DNA from: a bacterium
Lineage (GTDB): Bacteria > Sumerlaeota > Sumerlaeia > SLMS01
Length of the DNA stretch: 40,238 nt
Assembly: GCA_016125005.1 (NCBI GenBank)
Contig: WGMQ01000068.1
Span: 1 to 40,238, forward strand
Direction of reading: 5' to 3'
In this document: positions 19,150 to 27,960 of the stretch, piece after piece
Layout of the letters: every line of letters begins with the position of its first letter
Numbering within the stretch: the first letter of the stretch is position 1
Translations under genes and position numbers: made by a program
The notes under the pieces: model-generated
The model's database searches: none
What the model saw: the letters and a program-made list of their open reading frames with translations, nothing else
Told to the model about the DNA's origin: nothing

Positions 19150-20679
19150 ATGACCGATACATCCCTGGATGCCGACATCATCATTGCCGGCGCCGGCCCC
19201 TCCGGTCTCATGGTCGGGTGCGAAACCGCTCTGGGCGGCGCACGAACGATCATTCTGGAGAAGCGCGCCGAACCCTGGCTGACAAGGGCAGGGACCCTGG
19301 CGCCGCGCGTGCTCGAGATATTCGCAAGCCGCGGCATGATCGACTCCTTCATGGATCGCGCGTTTGAACTGCACACCGACCCCCGCTCGCCTGACGGCAT
19401 ATGGGCTGGCCTGCCGGGCATCGACTACAGGGCGGTGGCCTCCGACTATCCCTATGTGGTGATGTTTCCGCAGATCGAGACCGAGCGACTTCTCGCCGAG
19501 CATTTCGTCAGCCGTGGCGGAGAAATCCGCCGAAACAGCGAAGTCGTGGGTGTGGAACAGGACGAAGGTTCGGTAACGGTCCGCTACCGGACGCAAGCGG
19601 GCGAGGAGCGGAGCCTCAGGGCGCGCTATCTCGTCGGCTGCGACGGGGGTCGAAGTGCGGTCCGCTCTGCGGTGGGCATCGAATTCCAGGGCCGCCCAGC
19701 CGGAAGGCTCGCCATGAATGTCGATGCCTTCGTCGACAATCCCTATTCCAGGAATGTCTCGGTTTCGAACAGCGCGAACGGCTGGGCGATGACCTATCCT
19801 CTGCGGGACGGGCTGACGCGCTTCGCCATGATCGACGCCGCCACCTGCCACGATGTGTCCGCCAAGGCGCCGGACCTGGAGGAGGCGAAGGCGATGCTGC
19901 GGCGCGTGCACGGTTCCGATTTCGGCATCGAAAAGGTTCACTCGATCAATACCTTCCATGATGCATTGTTTGTTGCGGCGCAATTGCGAAAGGGACGCGT
20001 CTTCCTCGTCGGCGAGTCGGTGCGCATCCACTATCCCGCTTCCGGCGTCGGCATGCAGTTCTGCCTGCAGGACGCCTTCAACCTCGGATGGAAACTGGCC
20101 TATGCCGCGCGCGGCGAGGGGCCGGACTGGCTGCTCGACACCTTCGTCAGCGAGCGGCAGCCGGAGATTGACCGCCTCCTCGACAATGTTCGCACCCAAT
20201 GCGCCATACAGTTCAACTTCGACGACGAGCACGTCGCCTTGAAGCGAAGGCTGGAGCACGACTTTCTTGCCATTCCGGAAGTCAGCCGCAGGATCGCCGA
20301 GGATCTTGGCGGGCTCGCGGCCCGCTATGCATCCGACGGCAACGCCCACGACATCGTCGGCCGGCGCATCCCCAACCTGGCGCTGAATCCGGAAGGCCAC
20401 GGAAGTGATTGCGTCTTCACCCTGCTGCGCAAGCAGAAATTCGTCTTGCTGGACCTGACCGCGCAATCCGCCTTGCCCGGGTTCCGGGGCGACCAGTCGA
20501 TCCTGGCGGCTTCGCTCGCTTCGCCCGCGACGGGGGACCTGCAAGACGTCGCGAGCGCATTGCTGCGCCCTGACGGCCATGTGGCCTTGACGGGACAGCT
20601 TCCATTGGCCGAGTACCTGCCGCGGGACGAGATTGCGAAATGGTTGCCCGGCGCAACCGGCGAAGCGCCGCATGCTTGA
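19150..20679 (+). CDS. FAD-dependent aromatic hydroxylase-like monooxygenase (PheA/TfdB family)
   Basis: A 509-residue flavoprotein monooxygenase of the phenol hydroxylase/MhpA class. The FAD-binding GAGPSG motif is near residue 16 and the DG motif is VGCDGGRSAVRSAVG. The usual second FAD motif (GDAAHxHPPxGGQGMNxGxQDA) is altered: here it reads VGESVRIHYPASGVGMQF followed by CLQDAFNLGWKLA, so the Asp is Glu and the HPP is HYP. A thioredoxin-like C-terminal domain typical of the longer members seems present in reduced form. The start at 19150 follows a strong AGGAGGAG. It is divergent from the MarR gene and ends before a strong terminator. It would hydroxylate a phenolic or N-heteroaromatic ring, feeding the extradiol dioxygenase. 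Confidence 0.88.
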   Translation: MTDTSLDADIIIAGAGPSGLMVGCETALGGARTIILEKRAEPWLTRAGTLAPRVLEIFASRGMIDSFMDRAFELHTDPRSPDGIWAGLPGIDYRAVASDYPYVVMFPQIETERLLAEHFVSRGGEIRRNSEVVGVEQDEGSVTVRYRTQAGEERSLRARYLVGCDGGRSAVRSAVGIEFQGRPAGRLAMNVDAFVDNPYSRNVSVSNSANGWAMTYPLRDGLTRFAMIDAATCHDVSAKAPDLEEAKAMLRRVHGSDFGIEKVHSINTFHDALFVAAQLRKGRVFLVGESVRIHYPASGVGMQFCLQDAFNLGWKLAYAARGEGPDWLLDTFVSERQPEIDRLLDNVRTQCAIQFNFDDEHVALKRRLEHDFLAIPEVSRRIAEDLGGLAARYASDGNAHDIVGRRIPNLALNPEGHGSDCVFTLLRKQKFVLLDLTAQSALPGFRGDQSILAASLASPATGDLQDVASALLRPDGHVALTGQLPLAEYLPRDEIAKWLPGATGEAPHA

Positions 20680-20704
20680 ACTTCCGGCGCTGCGGGTCTG
20701 ACGT

Positions 20705-20810
20705 ACCTGTGTGGGAACATCTTCCGCACAGGTGGCCCGCCAGCGCCGCCGATCCCGGCCGCTGGCGGTCAACGGGCCGCCATGCGCTCGGTAGGCGGCC
20801 CGAGGGTTTT
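20705..20810 (+). terminator. Stacked hairpins ending in a rho-independent terminator
   Basis: Three stems follow the hydroxylase gene: ACCTGTG/CACAGGT (20705-20711/20727-20733), CCGCCAGCG/CGCTGGCGG (20737-20745/20760-20768) and CGGGCCGCC/GGCGGCCCG (20773-20781/20794-20802). The last has a 9-bp GC-rich stem and is followed by AGGGTTTT (20803-20810), which makes a plausible intrinsic terminator for the + strand. It also separates this unit from the convergent hydrolase gene. Confidence 0.65.
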
Positions 20811-20817
20811 CCGGCCG

Positions 20818-21636
20818 TCAGGGCTCGAGTTTCGCCTTGAGCCAGGCGGCGGTCATGGCGAGGTTGGAAACGCTGTCGAACTTCGGGTCTTCGTGACCTG
20901 CAGCCGCAATCAGGCACAGGGTGGCGTCGATGCCCTCTCGCGAAAACGCGGCGAGCAGATTGGCGCTTTCCGACGCCTGCACGATGCTGTCGCAATCCCC
21001 ATGGGCGATCAGGAACGGCGGAGCGTCCGCACGGATTCGCCGCACGGGGCTGGCGTTTCTGACAACCGGGTTGTCGCCCGCCACCTCATCCACCCCGAAC
21101 AGGCCGGCGGCCAGCGTCTTTCCCTGAAGGCGTTTCTCCAGTGGAGACTGGTAGCTCGTGGTCATGAAGTCATGTAAGCTGAACCAGCTGACGACGGCCT
21201 GTACCGCGCTCGACTGGTCGAGGTGGTCGCCGACCTCACCTTCAAGTTCGTCATCGCCGGCGGTCAGCCCCACCATGACTGCGATATACCCGCCCGCCGA
21301 TGCCCCCCAGGCGCCGATCTTCCCGACGGACAGACCGCGCGACCTCCCGTTGGCGCGCAGCCAGCGGACAGCCGCCTTGGCGTCTTGAATGTTCGTCGGA
21401 TAGACGAATTCGGGAACGAGGCGATAATTCGCCGAGGCGACCGCCACGCCATTTGCCGCCATGCGTTCCAGGCGTTCCGCGAAGTCGCGCTTGTCTCCCC
21501 GGGCCCATCCGCCGCCATGCAGATAGAGCACGACAGGCACGTCGCCTGAAACATCAGGGCGGTAGATGTCGAGGCAAAGCTCCTGTCCGGCGGCTTTGGC
21601 GTAGCAGATATCGTGTTCGATTGTTACATCATGCAT
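20818..21636 (-). CDS. Alpha/beta hydrolase (HSL/carboxylesterase or formamidase-like)
   Basis: A 272-residue alpha/beta-hydrolase. The oxyanion motif HGGGW is at 40-44, the nucleophile elbow GASAGG gives S113, the acid is D214 or D216 (AHGDCDS) and the base is H248 (AGHED). The arrangement matches BD-FAE/kynurenine formamidase-like esterases. No signal peptide, so cytoplasmic. The start at 21636 follows AGGGA. It lies downstream of the amidohydrolase on the same strand (77 bp), so the two may act in sequence on an ester- or amide-containing intermediate. Confidence 0.88.
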   Translation of the reverse strand: MHDVTIEHDICYAKAAGQELCLDIYRPDVSGDVPVVLYLHGGGWARGDKRDFAERLERMAANGVAVASANYRLVPEFVYPTNIQDAKAAVRWLRANGRSRGLSVGKIGAWGASAGGYIAVMVGLTAGDDELEGEVGDHLDQSSAVQAVVSWFSLHDFMTTSYQSPLEKRLQGKTLAAGLFGVDEVAGDNPVVRNASPVRRIRADAPPFLIAHGDCDSIVQASESANLLAAFSREGIDATLCLIAAAGHEDPKFDSVSNLAMTAAWLKAKLEP

Positions 21637-21713
21637 GGGAGCATCCCTTCACTGGTTGCCTGCGGCCTCGCGGCCTTGTTGGGGGCGGGCGCGGCTGTTG
21701 CGCAGATCGGCGG

Positions 21714-23048
21714 TCAATCGGCGAGAATGTAGTGCTGCGACTCGTGGGCGCGTTGCCGGATGTCCGCCAGGTCGATCCCGACCAGTTTGCCGTCCTTCTT
21801 CAGGATGCGGCCTTCCACCATCACCGTGTCGACATTGCCCGGGTGACAGCCGATCACGACGGCCGCCACGGGGTCGATCACCGGCAAGAGGTTGATTTCG
21901 CTCAGGCGGATCATGATGATGTCGGCGGATTTGCCCGGGGCGATGGTGCCGATCTTGTGCAGCATTCCGTTGGCGCGCGCCCCTTCCACGGTTGCGAACT
22001 GGAGCACGTCGCGGGTCGTGATCGTCTCGGGCGGGTTGACCGCCCTGGAGTGCCCGCCGCCGACATAGGAGCGGTAATAGGCCAGGGCCGAGCGCATCTG
22101 GGTGAACATGTCGGCGCTGCCGAGGGTTTCGGTGTCGCCGCTCAGGCTCGGCCGCACGCCCAGGGCCAGCAACCGGTCGAGCGGGATGTCTCCAAGGCCC
22201 GGCGAGTTCATCTCGACATAGACGCCCAGCGAGACGGTCACGCCATTGTCAGCAATCATCTGCAACTCGTCGTCGGCGCTGGAATTGCAGTGAATGAAGG
22301 TGATGTCGTCGCCCAGCATCCCGTATTTGTTCATCTCGGCGATGCCGCGCTTTGCGCCGTTGAAGGCGAACGCGCCCATATGGATGCTCGAACGAATGCC
22401 GAGATCGCGTGCGAGCTTCAGGTCCGATTGCCAGGTTTCGGTCGACGCAATCTCCGGACCGCGCCCCGCCATCACCAGCGTCAGCAGCGAATCGTCCGAA
22501 CTGAACCGTTCCCGGCGGAGCCGCGCTATGTCGGCGGGGTGCGGCCGCACGCTGTTCGGCGTTCGCGAGCCGGCTTCGGTCAGCGACCAGCCATGCCCGA
22601 ACACCGCGCGGATGCCGGATTGCTGGAGCGCGTCGACCGCGGCGTCCGAATGTTCCGGAGTATTCTGGATCTGCGACCAGTCGAGCATGGTCGTGACCCC
22701 GCCATCGATCGCGCTCAAGGCGCCGAGATAGTTGCCGATCCACACGTCCTCGGGTCGATAGCGCGGACCCCGCTTGAACATCATTTCCTGGAAATAGGCG
22801 AACGGGGGGTGGATGTCGGCGCAGCGATGGCGCACGCAGGTCTGCCATGTATGGCGATGGGTATCGACAAAGCCCGGCATGACGATCATGTCGCTTGCGT
22901 CGATCACGCGCGCATCCGCCGCGTCGATTTGCGGGGCGACGTGAACGATCTTGCCATCTTCGATGAGAATCTGCCCCGCCGAGATCCCGCCCGGCGCATT
23001 CTCCATGGTGATCAGATAGCCGCACTTGATAAGCTGACGCTCGCTCAC
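21714..23048 (-). CDS. Amidohydrolase-family deaminase/hydrolase (TrzA/MtaD type)
   Basis: A 444-residue metal-dependent hydrolase of the cytosine deaminase/atrazine chlorohydrolase/SAH deaminase group. The metal site is visible: H64 and H66 in GFVDTHRHTWQ, a third His in RSSIHMGAF, a fourth in ITFIHCNSS and the catalytic Asp in SLSGDTETLG. The C-terminal GTIAPGKSADIIMI is the usual composite-domain return. The start is a GTG at 23048 after GGGAGGAA; the open frame continues far upstream but only antisense to the binding-protein gene. It is divergent from the second ABC importer, from a region carrying operator pair 3. It may deaminate or hydrolyse an N-heterocycle. Confidence 0.88.
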   Translation of the reverse strand: MSERQLIKCGYLITMENAPGGISAGQILIEDGKIVHVAPQIDAADARVIDASDMIVMPGFVDTHRHTWQTCVRHRCADIHPPFAYFQEMMFKRGPRYRPEDVWIGNYLGALSAIDGGVTTMLDWSQIQNTPEHSDAAVDALQQSGIRAVFGHGWSLTEAGSRTPNSVRPHPADIARLRRERFSSDDSLLTLVMAGRGPEIASTETWQSDLKLARDLGIRSSIHMGAFAFNGAKRGIAEMNKYGMLGDDITFIHCNSSADDELQMIADNGVTVSLGVYVEMNSPGLGDIPLDRLLALGVRPSLSGDTETLGSADMFTQMRSALAYYRSYVGGGHSRAVNPPETITTRDVLQFATVEGARANGMLHKIGTIAPGKSADIIMIRLSEINLLPVIDPVAAVVIGCHPGNVDTVMVEGRILKKDGKLVGIDLADIRQRAHESQHYILAD

Positions 23049-23124
23049 GCTGAATTCCTCCCTGTTTTCCGACGTTGCCGGTTCGCCGCAGCCGCCATCG
23101 CTTCGACGCTGCCGGCAGAATAAC

Positions 23125-23169
23125 TTCACATACGCAGTAGTTGCAACAGTTTCACATATGTAGTAGTTG
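23125..23169 (+). promoter_or_regulatory. Operator pair 3 (19-bp motif, two copies)
   Basis: TTCACATACGCAGTAGTTG (23125-23143) and TTCACATATGTAGTAGTTG (23151-23169) are direct repeats with a 26-bp period, upstream of the second ABC importer and divergent from the amidohydrolase. TTGCAA (23141-23146) between the copies could be a -35 box. These two copies are the closest to each other of the six found (two mismatches). Confidence 0.68.
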
Positions 23170-23249
23170 TTCGCGGGGATGGAGACGGTCGGCTTGTTGG
23201 CGGCCGTTCGAGGGGACCCGAATTGCAATCCGAGGGAGGAGTGAAGATC

Positions 23250-24299
23250 ATGCGACACAGTTTTTTTTCGCGTCGGCTGACAATCGCCATTGCAGGCGCA
23301 TGTCTTTCCGTGCTGCCGGCGATGGCGGGCCTGGCGCACGCCGACGATGCCGATTTGAAGGCGCTCTATGAAGCGGCGAAGTCGGCGGGCGAGGACACCG
23401 TTTCCGTCTACATGCCGGCTGCCGCTTCGAACCAGCCATTGTTCGACATCTTCCAGGCCGAGTTCCCTGGCATCACCATCACGCCGACCGATATCTTCGG
23501 AGCGGCAATGTTCGCCCGCCTCGAAGCGGAGGTTGCGACCGGAAAGCCCCAGGCCGACGTGCTGTCTTCGGGCGATCTCGACTTCCCGACGCTCTTTTCC
23601 AAGGGCTACCTTGAGTCGTTCGCGCCGGCTGGCGTCGCAGATCTTTCCAAGGGTTATGTCGGAACGGACAACAGCTGGTATGTATGGACGCTTGTGCCTG
23701 TCGGGCCGGGCATCAATACCGACATGATCAGCGGCGACGGGCCGACCAGCTGGGCGGATCTCCTTGATCCCGCGCTCAAGGGCAAGATGGCGATGACCAG
23801 CGCCACGACGCTGACCACGTCGCCGATGGCGATGGTTCAGGCCCTCGCCGGCGGCGCCATCGACGATGCATGGATCAGCGCATTCGCGGCCCAGAAGCCG
23901 TCGATCGGCAAGGGAACTTCCGCGACAATGCTGTCGGTCGCCCAGGGCCAGTTTGCCGTGGCGCCATTCATGGCGCTTACCGTGCTGAACGCCGCCAAGG
24001 CGAAGGGCGCGCCCGTCAAGTTCAACTATCTCAAGGAAGGCAATGCCGTCGTGCCGCTCTCGGTGGGATTGATGAAGGGCGCTCCGCATCCCAATGCGGC
24101 GAAGCTGTTCATTTCATGGCTGTTGTCTCCGAGTGGCGCAAAGATCGCCGCAGAAAAGCTCGGCTCGGTCGGCACCATGCCCGGCTCCCCGGAACCTGAA
24201 GGCATGCCGGCCAACCACAAGCTGCTCGTGCTGACGGGAGACGCCATGCAGGCGGCGCTGAAGGATTGGGTGGCAGGTCAGGCCGCGAAGTTCGAGTAG
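23250..24299 (+). CDS. ABC transporter binding protein, family 1 (Fe3+/polyamine/thiamine type)
   Basis: A 349-residue periplasmic binding protein of the extracellular solute-binding family 1. The signal peptide (RRLTIAIAGACLSVLPAMA, then GLAHA) probably ends near residue 30. The body has the family's pattern: VSVYMPAAASNQPLFDIFQ, PQADVLSSGDLD, TSWADLLDPALKGKMAM and a C-terminal HPNAAKLFISWLLSPSGAKI. The start at 23250 follows GGGAGGAG. It serves the fused permease and ATPase downstream. Although the family is often annotated as an iron or spermidine binder, the setting in a catabolic island suggests an organic substrate of the neighbouring oxygenases. Confidence 0.88.
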   Translation: MRHSFFSRRLTIAIAGACLSVLPAMAGLAHADDADLKALYEAAKSAGEDTVSVYMPAAASNQPLFDIFQAEFPGITITPTDIFGAAMFARLEAEVATGKPQADVLSSGDLDFPTLFSKGYLESFAPAGVADLSKGYVGTDNSWYVWTLVPVGPGINTDMISGDGPTSWADLLDPALKGKMAMTSATTLTTSPMAMVQALAGGAIDDAWISAFAAQKPSIGKGTSATMLSVAQGQFAVAPFMALTVLNAAKAKGAPVKFNYLKEGNAVVPLSVGLMKGAPHPNAAKLFISWLLSPSGAKIAAEKLGSVGTMPGSPEPEGMPANHKLLVLTGDAMQAALKDWVAGQAAKFE

Positions 24300-24312
24300 T
24301 CTTGGCGCGCTG

Positions 24313-24339
24313 GGCCGAATAACAATCATGCATTCGGCC
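24313..24339 (+). promoter_or_regulatory. Intercistronic stem-loop after the second binding-protein gene
   Basis: GGCCGAAT (24313-24320) and ATTCGGCC (24332-24339) form a perfect 8-bp stem with an 11-base loop between the binding-protein and permease genes, without a T-run. Like the one at 1607-1636, it may protect the binding-protein message. Confidence 0.45.
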
Positions 24340-24357
24340 AGGACAAGGGAGTCCAGC

Positions 24358-26136
24358 ATGCAACCATCGAGCCTCCCGGTTCGCCCATGGACCGGGAGGT
24401 TCGGACGGGTGGCGTTCCGGATTTTCCTCGCGGCGCTGATCGTCTATTGCCTCCTCTGGCCGATGGTCATGCTCTTGAGGGGGTCGCTGACCGGATCGCC
24501 GTTCGCGTCTGAAACCCATTGGACATTGAGCGGCTTCCGCCAGGTCCTCGGCGATCCGCAATTGCTCTCCAACATCTGGGCGACGATCCTTCTTTCCGTC
24601 GGGGTGACTGTCGGAAGCCTTGTCGGCGGCACCTATTTCGCGGTTCTCGCCACGCGGTTCCAGACGCGTTTCCGCTCCTGGATCACCCCGATGATGGTGC
24701 TCGTGGCCGCGACGCCGGGCCTTTTCTACGCGATAAGTTGGGCAATGCTGGCCAATCCGAGCGCGGGCGTTGTGTCGAAGCTCCTGGCCGCCATCGGGAT
24801 CGGGGGGCTCGGCCAATGGTTCAACGCGGTGAGCTGGCCGGGCATGATCATCACCGGCTCGCTCAAGGTGAGCGGGTTCGCCTATCTGTTCCTCGTCGGC
24901 CCCATCTCGGCCGCCGACCGTGGTCAGGAAGATGCCGCGGTAATTTCGGGCGCGAGCCGGCTGAACGCGTTCTTCACGATCACCCTTCCATCGCTTGCGC
25001 CGGCCTATTTCGCCATCGGCATGCTGCTGATCGTGGCGGGAATACAGTCATTCGACATGCCGGCCATCCTTGGCCTTCCGATCGGAATCAAGACGCTTTC
25101 GCTGCGCGTCCACGATTATCTCGTCGGCTACGCCACGCCGAACTGGCAGGCGGCGAATGCCGTCGCTGTGCTCACGATGGTGTTCGTTGCGTCCATTGTC
25201 GCGGTTCAAATCTGGCTGTTGCACGGCAAGGATCACACAACGGTCTCGGGCAAGTCGCCACCTGTCACGCCGCTGGCGTCAAAAGGCTGGGGCTGGCTGA
25301 TCGACCTTTCGATTCTGGCCTTTGCGTTCGTCGCCCTGGTCGCGCCGGTCGCGCAGTTCGTCATCGGGTCCTTCCAGCCCTTTTTCGGGCTCTATGGACG
25401 GTGGACCCTGGACAACTACATCTGGATCTTGAACGACCGCGTGGGCGTCGGTGCGTTGCAATCGACCCTGATCATCGCCTTCGTCGGGGCGTCTGTCACC
25501 GTGATGGCCGGCTTCTTCATGGCCTATGCGATCTCCCGCGCGCCGGCGAGCTTTCTGGGTGTTCTATCGCGAATAGGGTCCTGGATTCCGGCGACCGCGC
25601 CAGGCATCGTGCTCAGCGTCGCGCTGCTGTTCACCTACATCAAGACCCCGTTGATCCGCGACCTGTTCGGGACGCACTGGCTGATGATGTTCGCCCTGAT
25701 GGTGGGTGCGATTCCGATCGCGGTCCGCGCCGCGGAGGGCATGATCGCGCAGATTTCGCGCGAACTCGAGGAAGCGGCCTATATCAGCGGCTCTTATCCG
25801 ATTCCCACCGTTGTCGGCATCGTCGCGCGGCTTTGCGCCCCAAGCCTCGTAGGAGCCTGGCTGCTGATCTCGCTCTGGATGGCGGGCACGCTCGACATCC
25901 CGCTGCTGCTGCAATCGACCAACAGCCAGACGGTTGCGACCTATGCGTTCTCGCTTGTGTCACAGGGAGAGTATTCCATTGCCGCTGCCATGCTGGTGAG
26001 TTTTCTGCTGCTGCTGGCGTTTGCGACCCTGATTCTCTTCGGGATATTCCAGATCGCCCGCAGGCTCTTCGATCGACCGCGAACAGCGGCTTCAACAAAA
26101 TCATCCCTCGCCAGGGAGAACATGCATGGCAATTGA
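24358..26136 (+). CDS. ABC transporter permease, fused two-domain (AfuB/ThiP type)
   Basis: A 592-residue inner-membrane protein with two BPD_transp_1 domains in one chain, about twelve hydrophobic segments in all. The first half carries its EAA-type coupling loop at about residues 190-220 (EDAAVISGASRLNAFFTITLP), the second at about 475-505 (ELEEAAYISGSYPIPT). Fused permeases of this size belong to iron, thiamine or polyamine-type importers. The start at 24358 follows AAGGGAG. The gene overlaps the ATPase gene by 11 bp. Confidence 0.9.
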   Translation: MQPSSLPVRPWTGRFGRVAFRIFLAALIVYCLLWPMVMLLRGSLTGSPFASETHWTLSGFRQVLGDPQLLSNIWATILLSVGVTVGSLVGGTYFAVLATRFQTRFRSWITPMMVLVAATPGLFYAISWAMLANPSAGVVSKLLAAIGIGGLGQWFNAVSWPGMIITGSLKVSGFAYLFLVGPISAADRGQEDAAVISGASRLNAFFTITLPSLAPAYFAIGMLLIVAGIQSFDMPAILGLPIGIKTLSLRVHDYLVGYATPNWQAANAVAVLTMVFVASIVAVQIWLLHGKDHTTVSGKSPPVTPLASKGWGWLIDLSILAFAFVALVAPVAQFVIGSFQPFFGLYGRWTLDNYIWILNDRVGVGALQSTLIIAFVGASVTVMAGFFMAYAISRAPASFLGVLSRIGSWIPATAPGIVLSVALLFTYIKTPLIRDLFGTHWLMMFALMVGAIPIAVRAAEGMIAQISRELEEAAYISGSYPIPTVVGIVARLCAPSLVGAWLLISLWMAGTLDIPLLLQSTNSQTVATYAFSLVSQGEYSIAAAMLVSFLLLLAFATLILFGIFQIARRLFDRPRTAASTKSSLARENMHGN

Positions 26137-27247
26137 ATCCGACGGGGGGCGGCGCTCGGGCATCACCATTGCCGGGCTCGTCAAGCTGTATGGCAGCCTG
26201 AAGGTCTTGAACGGTATTTCGCTCGACATCGAGCCCGGGGCCTTCGTGGCCCTGCTCGGACCGAGCGGTTGCGGCAAGACCACGCTGCTTCGCACCATCG
26301 CCGGCCTGGCTGATGCGAGCCACGGCACCATCGACATCGGCGACCGGCGCGTCGTGGACGCCGACAAGGGCGTGTTCGTGCCGCCTCAGCAGCGACGCCT
26401 CGGCATGGTCTTCCAGCACTATGCGCTATGGCCGCACATGACGGTGAGAAACAATATCTGCTTTCCGCTGCGCAAGCAGGGGTTCCCGCGGGCAGAATGG
26501 GATGCCCGGATCATGGCCGTTGCGGAAACCGTGGGGCTGCCGACGATCCTGGATCGCTCACCCTCCCAGCTTTCCGGCGGCCAGCAGCAGCGTGTCGCGC
26601 TGGCTCGCGCGCTGGTTTCCGAACCCAAGGTCTTGTTGCTCGACGAGCCGCTTTCCAATCTTGACGCCAATCTGCGCGACCAGCTTCGCCGGGAGCTCAG
26701 GCAGTTGCATGACAGGCAGGGGACGACGACCGTTCTGGTTACGCACGACCAGCACGAAGCTGCGATGATGGCCGATACCATCGTGGTGATCGAAAGCGGC
26801 TCGATCGTGCAGGTCGGCCCTCCGGGCGACATACTGGACCGGCCCGCCAACCGCTTTGTGGCGGGATTTGTCGGATACGACAATTTTCTTGCGGGCGTTG
26901 TGGAGCAACTCGACGGGTCCGCGGTGCAGATCCGCCTCTCCGGCGGCGATGTCGTCACGCTCCGCAACCGCGGAAGCGGCCTCAAGGCCGGACAGCCCGC
27001 GACCATCGCGGTGAGAAGCGAGCAGCTGTCGCTGGCCGGCGCCAGCCAGGCTCCGCAGGAATCCTTCGTCGAACTGCCCGCCCGGGTGGCAGGGGTGCAG
27101 GGTCTCGGCCGCTGGCGCGAAACCTATGTCGACTACGCAGGAACGAAGCTGTCGGCGCGCGATCTGGCAGACGCCCCTCCCCAGGGCGAACAGGGCAGCA
27201 AGGTGTTCGTTCGCATTCCCTCCCATTCCCCGGTCTTCGTCGACTAG
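26126..27247 (+). CDS. ABC transporter ATP-binding protein (PotA/FbpC type)
   Basis: A 373-residue ATPase with Walker A GPSGCGKTTLLRT, signature LSGGQQQRVALARAL, Walker B VLLLDEPLSNLD and switch His in LVTHDQHEA, followed by a TOBE-like C-terminal domain of about 110 residues. It energises the fused permease encoded upstream. Its TAG stop (27245-27247) lies inside the terminal CTAG of the inserted hairpin element, so the original C-terminus may have been changed by the insertion. Confidence 0.92.
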   Translation: MAIESDGGRRSGITIAGLVKLYGSLKVLNGISLDIEPGAFVALLGPSGCGKTTLLRTIAGLADASHGTIDIGDRRVVDADKGVFVPPQQRRLGMVFQHYALWPHMTVRNNICFPLRKQGFPRAEWDARIMAVAETVGLPTILDRSPSQLSGGQQQRVALARALVSEPKVLLLDEPLSNLDANLRDQLRRELRQLHDRQGTTTVLVTHDQHEAAMMADTIVVIESGSIVQVGPPGDILDRPANRFVAGFVGYDNFLAGVVEQLDGSAVQIRLSGGDVVTLRNRGSGLKAGQPATIAVRSEQLSLAGASQAPQESFVELPARVAGVQGLGRWRETYVDYAGTKLSARDLADAPPQGEQGSKVFVRIPSHSPVFVD

Positions 27248-27411
27248 TGGTCCGATCATGACATTTGCATCCCGTTCAGCAGCATTGAGTGCAAATGTCA
27301 TGATCTCAAGGACCACTAGCAACATTATGATTCTAGTGGAATTTTTGAATTTGACATTTGAGCAATGATGTCGCTGCAAGCGGGACTCAAATGTCAAATT
27401 CATTCCACTAG
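27244..27411 (+). repeat. Double-hairpin MITE-like element, left copy
   Basis: A 168-bp element starting and ending with CTAG. Hairpin A (27244-27319) has terminal arms CTAGTGGTCC/GGACCACTAG and inner arms 27254-27269/27290-27305 that are perfect reverse complements. Hairpin B (27333-27411) has arms CTAGTGGAAT/ATTCCACTAG and inner arms 27347-27362/27386-27401, also perfect. The two inner arms share TGACATTTG, so the hairpins look like diverged duplicates. No coding capacity. An inverted copy lies at 27957-28123. Probably a non-autonomous transposon relic or REP-like unit. Confidence 0.85.
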
Positions 27412-27465
27412 CACTGGCCTGACGCCGGCATCGCTATCCATTGCGCAATTGAAAGGCACGGAACC

Positions 27466-27960
27466 ATGAAAGAGATGGCCGATTTGGTCGAAGAGCTGCA
27501 GCGGAATGTCCGGCTCTTGCTGGACGAGCGCGAAATCACCCGGCTTCTCCTGGCGCTCTCACGCACGGTCGACGAAAAGGACTTCGAGGGACTGGCGTCG
27601 CTTTATGCCGTCGACGGCGCGCTCGTCACCCCCTGGGGAAGCCATACGGGCCGCGAGGGGCTGGCCGAATATGTGAGCAAGGATATCGGCCATTTTCACG
27701 CGATGCACCATGTCGGCGCCGGCTATGAGATCGACGTGGCGCCCGGCGCCTCGAGCGCAACGGCGCGAATGACCCTGCTGGCGACGCATGTGTCCAACGA
27801 CGACGGAACGCAGTTCACGACTGTTGGCGGCTATTACGACATCGAGCTCGTCCGCGAGGACGGCAAATGGCGCCTCAAGCGGGTGATGCCCATGCCGCAA
27901 TGGCGCTTCAGCGCCGCCGGCAACGAGGAGGCCGGACAAGACGAGCGTTGGCTCCCCTAG
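27466..27960 (+). CDS. SnoaL-like/NTF2-family protein
   Basis: A 164-residue small alpha+beta cone-fold protein. The pattern DEREITRLLLALSRTVDEKDFEGLASLYAVDGALVTP is the usual start of SnoaL-like domains, followed by ARMTLLATHVSNDDGTQ, then GGYYDIELVREDGKWRLKRV. Such proteins may be ring-hydroxylating enzyme partners, dehydratases, isomerases or ligand-binding proteins, so no reaction can be given. It is bracketed by two inverted copies of a double-hairpin element and its TAG stop (27958-27960) is supplied by the right copy; the last residues (DERWLP) may therefore not be ancestral. It lies in the same direction as the ABC genes and the following hydrolase. Confidence 0.85.
   Translation: MKEMADLVEELQRNVRLLLDEREITRLLLALSRTVDEKDFEGLASLYAVDGALVTPWGSHTGREGLAEYVSKDIGHFHAMHHVGAGYEIDVAPGASSATARMTLLATHVSNDDGTQFTTVGGYYDIELVREDGKWRLKRVMPMPQWRFSAAGNEEAGQDERWLP

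Noticed and set aside
21714..24089. A very long open frame on the - strand extending the amidohydrolase by about 347 residues upstream
   Set aside because: The extension is antisense to the binding-protein gene, is Arg/His-rich, and is cut off by a good ribosome-binding site and GTG start at 23048.
23250..27247. Iron uptake system
   Set aside because: The family resemblance is to Fe3+/polyamine/thiamine importers, but the operator motif shared with the monooxygenase gene and the catabolic neighbours make an organic substrate more likely.
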